Under the pieces are notes generated by a model, which saw only the letters and a program-made list of their open reading frames with translations, was not told where the DNA came from and ran no database searches. A stretch of DNA of 64,000 nt. Origin: Cerrena zonata (Eukaryota; Basidiomycota; Agaricomycetes; Polyporales; Cerrenaceae). Shown here piece after piece: positions 57,749 through 64,000 of this stretch. The translations under genes and the position numbers were made by a program. The DNA lies in assembly GCA_038087015.1 (NCBI GenBank), contig JASBNA010000088.1:84113-148112 (forward strand), in the 5' to 3' direction. The number at the start of each line of letters is the position of its first letter. Positions within the stretch are counted from its first letter, which is position 1.

Positions 57749-60229
57749 ATGATGTCATACTGGACGGAGATGCCCGATATTGGAGGAGACCCTCTCGACT
57801 ATCAAATATCTCTTCCATGTCTAAATCTTCCCGCCACCATGAGCATAGACACAATCAATCTGAAACATGCCTTTGAGAAGATAGTGGATTTAGAGCTCTC
57901 ACTTGGAAACCCTGTGTGGAAACCGATCTCCGAAGATACACCCAAATTTTGGAACGATAACCGGGCGCAGCTGGAACCCCTTTTGCGGACTGGATCCTGG
58001 TACGCGATCATCCAATGTATGTTTCTGAATCTTACTACACATAATTGCGCAAATAATCCATCTGTTATAGATGTATAAGATATGCATAACTCCAAAAAAA
58101 CTATAAAAATCAACGAAAGGCGTTCAGAGTCTTCAGACGTCGGCTTTCTCAAGGCTGCGTTTTGCGAGCCATACAAGGGCATGGCTGCCCAAGCGCTCTA
58201 TGAAGCTTTAACTGACGACAACCGTGGCTTTGACGGCTCTTCAAAGCATTATGGCAAGTTCAAGGCTTATATTCAAGGATCTGGTTCTGGAAAATCAAGG
58301 ACGATCATGGAGGTAATTCTCCTCTCAACGTCCTCCTCCTTCCCATCACCTACGACTCCTTTTTAATACAGCTGACCACAAAAGGTGTTTTCGTTATCTA
58401 CATCAACCTTCGAAGCCCAATGGATGTAGACAACTGGCCGCCTCGTGACGATATTATAGCCGATATATTGCTAGGCCCAGTACAGACCGCCGATGAATAC
58501 GAGAAGCTATGTTGTGTCTTTTTTGCTGCTCTCTTTACGACCCTGGAGGAATTCATAACTGCCCATGCGCTGGAGGATGCTTTGAGCGTCTGGAATGAAC
58601 TGATAGGGGATGAACTGAAGTGGAAGAAGTGGTTCATGGATGTACAGACGCAATATCGACTGGTAAGCCACTCCTCCACTAACAGGCACTGCTCATAAAC
58701 TCTCTCACAGAAAGCGACAGTGGACCAAAGCCTCTCAGATGCCAAGAATAAAATGATACTCTCCCTTGACACACTCGTCAAGAAATGCCCCACTTATTTT
58801 CGCAAAACGCATGTGCCAAAGCTTGCGATAGTGTTCGACGAGGCACATTACCTCAATCCAGACAAAGATTCCAAGTTTTCGCGCCCCCACCTATTGTGTA
58901 GGACCATCAGTACCTATTCACATCAAAGCACGGATTCAATCTGGGTGCTCTTTGTGTCGACGAGCTCCCGTATCTCGGACTTTGCCGCCCCTGCGTTCCT
59001 ATGTAAGTCGGATCAAATACTGCACCTCATCACTTTGACATTGATAGGAATCTTCGGTAGATCCATCTCAACGAGTTTCCCTCTCCGGTGCATGCTTGTG
59101 TCCTCCGTTCATTACGACAGGCAGCGATCACTTCGCACCGCCATTAGCTACCTCCGTTGATTATGACTTCGCTGCGTGGCACAATGTGATTAAATTCGGA
59201 CGTCCATTGTAAGTCTCACTCTGTCATTTAGCCCACACCATTGAACATCATGTTCTTTTTAGGTGGCTGAGTCTAAGGCATCTCGGCCTTAAGGGGCTTG
59301 TCGCGCTTGGGCGTAACAAGCTTACAAATTCCCCCAACGCCTCGTCGGATTACAGTAACGACACATACCTCTGTGTCCTTGCTCAGCACTTTGGTCTTGA
59401 TCTATGTATTGGACATCCTGACGCAGGAGTTCATGTTGAGAACGCGATAGCCGGGCACATGCGAACCTGTACTGGAGTAACACCTGATCGCTGGTGGATG
59501 TTTTCCACTTATCCATCCGAACCGTTCCTGTCACACGTGGCTGCCACCGTATTATACGGTGAAGCATTCCTGTCTGATGCCTTACAGGTTTTAACCAGAA
59601 AGTTGGCTAGCGGGATGTTGGATATTGGCCAGGTTGGCGAACTTACAAGCCGCATGCTGTTACTCCTCGCCCGAGATGCTGTTCTCAACCAGCTCATTCC
59701 ACCGCGCCCCTCCCCACCGTCATCACCTCCCAACAAAGTCCAACCCCGTGGCTCAGAAGGAGGGATCCATGACCCTGACGAGCCTCTAAACTACTGTAAA
59801 GAGATTCAACTATTAGAGTGGTTTGAGATGTTATTTGGTGCGCAATTCTTCCCAGAGCACGATAAAGTCAAGGTAGAGGATGTGTTCAAAGACGCTTATG
59901 TCAACCTGTCGCACTGGGTCGGCTTGAAGGAGAACATTTGCGAAGCAACTCGTGAACACTGGAAGTGCGTACCCTTATTGTCTGTCTGTCTGTCTGTTGT
60001 AACCAAACCTTCTGATTCATTAGCCTGTCTCAATGGCTCTTGCGTCATTATCAACGTGGCTGTGCTATTCAGTGCACACACAACCAACCCCAAATTGACA
60101 AGATTGGGCCGATTATGTTCAAGGATGATGCAAAGAGACCTATCGAACAGTGTATGTCTGCGTGGGTGGTCTCAGACAAAGCCCGGAAGTCTAGCAACAA
60201 GAACAGTCTCAACCTAATTCAGCTTGACG
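57749..60229 (+). pseudogene. Crinkler/RHS-like P-loop NTPase, truncated by a hAT transposon
   Basis: Seven exons join in frame: about 57749-58016, 58137-58312, 58372-58662, 58711-59000, 59047-59209, 59263-59964 and 60023-60229. An N-terminal region (FEKIVDLELSLGNPVWKP) precedes a Walker A-like loop IQGSGSGKSRT, in which the first canonical Gly is Gln. Next comes VFVIYINLRSP with the WPPRDDI turn and a Walker B motif LAIVFDEAHYL. Later come CPPFITTGSDHFA, then KFGRPLWLSL and the C-terminal CTHNQPQIDKIGPIMF. This order matches NTPases linked to Crinkler/RHS-type effector or selfish-element proteins; that assignment is by pattern. At 60230 the hAT inverted repeat begins and adds a foreign tail before a stop. 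The start Met is uncertain. Confidence 0.6.
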
Positions 60230-60239
60230 CAGTGTTGGC

Positions 60240-60340
60240 ATTAAGGCTTAAGCCTTAAGATGATTAAGGCCTTAATGTGACCTTTGTTACGACCCGTAAT
60301 CAAGACGAGACCAAAACGTACACTTAATTAAGCCTTAATA
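60240..60340. repeat. hAT left subterminal TTAAGGC/GCCTTAA repeats
   Basis: The words TTAAGGC and GCCTTAA occur in quick succession (TTAAGGCTTAAGCCTTAAGA at 60241, TTAAGGCCTTAA at 60264, AAGCCTTAATAA near 60330), partly palindromic. Probable transposase binding sites. Confidence 0.7.
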
Positions 60341-60513
60341 AATCACATGATTACTTTTCCTACGACCGCGCATTGACCTTTGACTTTGACAATTGATTAT
60401 TGAATGAAAATGTCTCAGTTCGTTCTCTTTGTTTGAAAAGACTTAAGATCTGCAGAGTGCCACTGGTCACACCAACTAACCCCCTCTCATTTGAACCACC
60501 ACCGTCTCTCATT

Positions 60514-63426
60514 ATGCCACCCAAATGTCTCGATCTCTGGGACTTCTTCTTCCGTGGTGAAAAACAAAATACAAGTCATTATCACGCGTACTGCTTAGGC
60601 TGCATTGGGCAGCATCGTCCGTCCGGTTCGGCCATTGATGTAGACAACCCAGTCGTTCCATCTGCAGAGGCCTGGTTCAAGGAGGGTGAGTAATTGACAC
60701 AAGTGTCTCACTGTAGTATTTTATTAACTCTTCATTAGCTATTTCAAAGGTGGAGTCGACCAGGGGTGTAAGGCTTGCTATGATTGCACATTTAATTGGT
60801 GCAAAACCATGCCCTTATGCTTCCGATGCTGCACGAAGCATTGCAAGACAGGCAAAACTTGAAGACCAAGAAAAGAAATCTGCAAGTTCCACAATTCCAT
60901 CGAAGCGCAAGGCACCTGAGGTGATTCAGGCAGTCAAAAAGAAGATGAAACAAGGACCGCTCAAGGTTTTCCGTGGAGTCGATATACCATTCAGTGAAAA
61001 GGAAACCGATATGATCCAGCGGCAGTTCCTTCGTGCGACGGTGTCTGCCAATCTTCCATTTCGATGGCTTGAGAACCCGGAAATAATCAAGCTCTTTTTA
61101 ATGATGCGTTCTCAGGCTGATAAGGTTATCCCAGGACGTCGTTCGATTTCAGGTTCCCTACTTGATCATGAAAGTAAACGAGTTGAACAAAATCTGCAAG
61201 ATCTTCTGAAAGGGAAATATGCAACTCTCTCGTGAGTTGCTATACTATTTGGTTCTGACCGGTATCAGTTCTAAACCGATTATATAGGACCGATGGGTGG
61301 AAAGATGTCTCACGCGACTCTATTACGGGTGTCAATGTTGTTATTGATGGAAAGGTTTGTCACAATTGAGAAACTCACCGCCATTGTTATTATCCTGATT
61401 TCTATCCTCATCACAGTCTTATCTCATTGAACTGCTCAAGACAACTGGTCATAAGAAGGATGGGGACTCGCTTTGTGTTGCTTTTGGACATATGATAGAC
61501 CGAGTGGAGGAAGTATATGGGTGCATTGTTGTAGCCCTTGTTACTGACAACGATGGTGGTAGTCAAAGCGGTCGTAAGAAAACAGTCGAGGTACGACCAT
61601 GGATTTTTGGCCCTGCATGTTGCGGACATCAGGTATGAGCTCGAAGTTACTCACGTCTGAGCTTATAGATATAGTACTTACTCATGCCATTTTCCAGTCG
61701 CAACTTCTATTAGGAGATTATTTCAAGATTTATGGTCTTGCAGATGAGACGGCGGAAACAGCTACTGAGCTTTTAGGCTGGATTCTAAATCATAGTGGTG
61801 TCCGCATCATTTTTGATGAGGCACAAAAACTTGGTCTTCAGACGGATGACCCGGAAAAGATACTCTCTTACCTTGTTGCCAACCTCACACGATGGACAAC
61901 TCATTACATTGCCTTCGATCGTCTTCTCACTCTTGAGAGAGCTCTCCGACAAGCTGTTTTCTCACGACGATCTGATATTCTCGCTGCTCAGGTCGGAGCA
62001 GAAAAGAACCGCAAGAAAGCTGCTAAACTTAGGGAATCTGCTGATGCTCAGTGCGATGTTATTGACGATACTACCTTTTGGAAGAACTTACGCACTGTTG
62101 TTACCGACATCGAGCCTATCTGCTTGGCTACTAATATCAATCAGAAGGATTCCGTGCGCCCAGATCAAGTCTTGTTGGTGTTCGCAGGGATGTATATTCA
62201 TTTTGCATCTCACGCTGTCAATACTGTCAGGATAGGCATGGTAAAGCAGATCGAAAAAAGATGGAAGGCGATGGACCAACCCTTGTTTGTGTTCTCCCTC
62301 ATCTTGAATCCATACGAGAAGCTTGACCGCTTCGGGAACGATGCGGGAATCTCCCCCTTTATACTTAATAACACATTGGTCGAGGTACGTTACACACTTT
62401 TCTCTCACAAAGGAGCTCAGGGCAGCACTAATGCCTACTTCTCTACTAGTTGTACAAACGTGTCAGGTCCCGATCCAGTCAAGCCAATCTAACCGAAAAG
62501 ATAAAAGCACTCTCTCGGCATTTATGGACTACCTCTCAAATAAGGGCTCATTTGCTGAGTTTGAAGATAGCCGGGCAACATGGCAAGATATCTATGTGAG
62601 TATTTTCTACTCTAAAGTTGCCTTCCGTTCTTATCACTTAGCATGTCATTAGGGTGATGATCCAATCACGGTATGGGAGGCTCTTCGCACCGATCAGTCT
62701 GTTGCAGAGCTTGCAGACTTTGCAGTCCTACTTCTCAGTGTGGTTCCCAATTCAGCGGGCACAGAGCGAACATTCTCTGACCTCAAGATCAAAAAAACAC
62801 GAATTCGGAACCGTTTGAACTGGAAAAACTTACAAAAATGTCAAAAGTGAGTACTACTACTACTTGAACTATACCTCCAGCTGATATCAATTCTCTGATG
62901 TCTAGATTGGCTCTGATATTCGCTCTAGCCATTTAGCAGATGGTTTTGTCCCTGATCGTGAGCAAAGGAAGAACCATACAGAAGAGAGGGTCCAAACTCT
63001 TCTTGCTGTGCCACGATATGCGGATGCCCTCGAAGACAAACCAAATGACGTTGAGGACTCTGGCACCAACACTTCATCGCGGCATCTACTGCTTCGTCTT
63101 GTGACCGTCGCGCACGGTGTGGAGCGTGAACTCTCGAAATGGCAGCAAGAGTATACTACTGACTCTGACGGACGAGGATCCACACGAGGCTGCTCAAGAT
63201 ACCACTAGCCACAACTGCAAGACGAAAGCCATGGTTACCATTGACTTTATCTAAGCTTTTTGGGGGAAAGACTAACAAACCTACTACTGCACGACCTCGA
63301 CGAACATACACTGAGGAAGCGATGTACATGGAACTTCTTGCTGCGGAGGTTGATGATCCCGATGACTGTCCCGATGACGGTGCTCGTGAGGGCTCGGGCG
63401 ACGAGTATGACCCAAATGACACTTAA
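60514..63426 (+). CDS. hAT-family transposase
   Basis: Many short introns are removed by GT-AG signals (for example 60686-60738, 61232-61287). The start MPPKCLDLWDFFFRG leads into a BED-like zinc finger (CLGCIGQH). Next are SANLPFRWLENPEI, TDGWKDVSRDSITGVNV (first catalytic Asp region), FGPACCGHQ, and TRWTTHYIAF. The C-terminal hAT dimerisation region reads LLSVVPNSAGTERTFSDL and TRIRNRLN. The last segment (RRTYTEEAMYMELLAAEVDD) ends at a TAA-type stop at 63426. Frame is kept across the exons examined, so the gene may be functional. The start was chosen at 60514 rather than 60400 because conserved sequence begins there. Confidence 0.8.
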
Positions 63427-63449
63427 ATTTATTTTTGGATACTACCCTT

Positions 63450-63549
63450 AACATTGTACCTTAACATGCTACGATCATAACCCTTTGTATGATATTACAA
63501 GCCTTAACATCGGCGAGCACCCTTATTAAGCCCCTTAACGCCAACACTG
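63450..63549. repeat. hAT right subterminal repeats and inverted repeat
   Basis: CCTTAAC is repeated at about 63456, 63469, 63502 and 63533, mirroring the left end. The terminal inverted repeat closes at 63549. Confidence 0.72.
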
Positions 63550-64000
63550 ATAAAAGGGGGGTTGTAATTGAAATAGGGTAGGAAGGAGCGGTCAGAATAT
63601 TAAGCAGAGGTAGTATGGTCCTCTACTGTGTTGGGAAATGGTGTGTACAAGATCCCAGATCGATTGGATAAGAACTGCATGTCCTGTATTTGGAATACCC
63701 CCAAAATGCGAAATTAGGGGGGTACCCTAGGCTATTGGTGGGGAACCAGCCATCCCCTTGACTATCAATGATAATAAGTTCGATATATAGTATGGGGAAG
63801 CCCATATTCCCATCCACATCCTCATAGAGTCATCCCTCATACTAATACCTCTTTAATAGGGTGAAAAATGCGAAAATAGGCTATTACCTCCACATATACT
63901 CAAATAACTTTGGAAGGGAAGGCTCTATGGGTAGTCTGGCTGGTATAAGTATAGATATAGTATTCTTCTAGAGGTATGTAGCTCCGCAAGCCCTACATAC
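63550..64000 (-). mobile_element. Partial second copy of the long-armed element
   Basis: ATAAAAGGGGGGTTGTAATT (63550) onward matches the left arm of the 45.5-kb element from about 46050. After the arm boundary it follows the complement of 47.40-47.60 kb (AGTCATCCCTCATACTAATA). It therefore represents the right arm in reverse orientation and continues past the window end. The identity is high, with scattered single changes. Confidence 0.9.

Larger units (their letters stand above)
60230..63549 (+). mobile_element. 3.3-kb hAT transposon
   Basis: The ends are CAGTGTTGGCATTAAGG (60230) and the complement of CCTTAACGCCAACACTG (ending 63549), 17-bp inverted repeats with one mismatch, with the CAGTG start common in hAT elements. 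The TTAAGGC/GCCTTAA word is repeated near both ends (60240-60340 and 63450-63540). One gene with a hAT transposase fills the element. The 8 bases on the left (GCTTGACG) and right (ATAAAAGG) differ, so no target duplication remains. Confidence 0.92.

Noticed and set aside
1..64000. CRISPR arrays, bacterial operons, ribosome binding sites or rRNA genes
   Set aside because: The gene structure is eukaryotic with spliceosomal introns throughout. Regular short repeats are limited to transposon ends and one microsatellite, and no rRNA-like sequence is seen.

Overview
The window looks like nuclear DNA of a mushroom-forming basidiomycete (Agaricomycetes). The genes have many short (about 50-60 nt) GT-AG introns. 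Several families typical of these fungi are present: DUF6535 membrane proteins, a DUF6533 membrane protein, a Crinkler/RHS-like P-loop NTPase, a tyrosine-recombinase (DIRS/Ngaro-like) retroelement, a Ty1/copia element and a hAT element. No species can be named from the sequence alone. Family names come from motif recognition, not from searches.

Region 1 (0-42.6 kb) is a tandem array of six minus-strand DUF6535 genes (3.0-5.4, 9.4-11.8, 15.5-17.9, 31.0-33.3, 35.1-37.4 and 40.2-42.6 kb). The spacers are also duplicated and hold decayed plus-strand gene relics. Copies 1 and 3 read as intact four-exon genes. Copies 4, 5 and 6 each carry a different in-frame stop, and copy 2 has a damaged first exon.

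Region 2 (18.3-30.4 kb) breaks the array. A minus-strand DIRS/Ngaro-like retroelement (Gag, RT, RNase H, tyrosine recombinase) is flanked by 185-bp direct repeats. A 6,552-bp plus-strand DNA transposon has inserted into its recombinase gene. This transposon has terminal inverted repeats, an exact 8-bp target duplication (GGTAGAAG) and subterminal ATGCCCG repeats. It carries one nine-exon gene encoding about 1,784 aa, which joins a Ulp1/C48-like cysteine protease to a DDE-like transposase region. A 220-bp TA-flanked MITE sits just outside at 30.5 kb, and its empty site is preserved in another array unit.

Region 3 (42.8-44.3 kb) holds two unrecognised plus-strand genes. Region 4 (45.3-52.2 kb) is a truncated minus-strand copia element with two insertions: a 2.86-kb element with about 785-bp inverted arms and a 0.7-kb AT-rich foldback element. 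Region 5 (52.4-57.5 kb) has an AT-rich DUF6533 gene followed by two tandem decayed copies of an unrecognised gene.

Region 6 (57.7-64.0 kb) has a Crinkler/RHS-like NTPase gene cut in its last recognisable exon by a 3.3-kb hAT transposon with a nearly complete transposase gene. The hAT right end abuts a second partial copy of the long-armed element, so its two flanks do not match.

Overall this is a repeat-rich accessory region in which fast-evolving membrane and effector-like gene families are duplicated and repeatedly broken by transposons. The insertion order can be read from the nesting.
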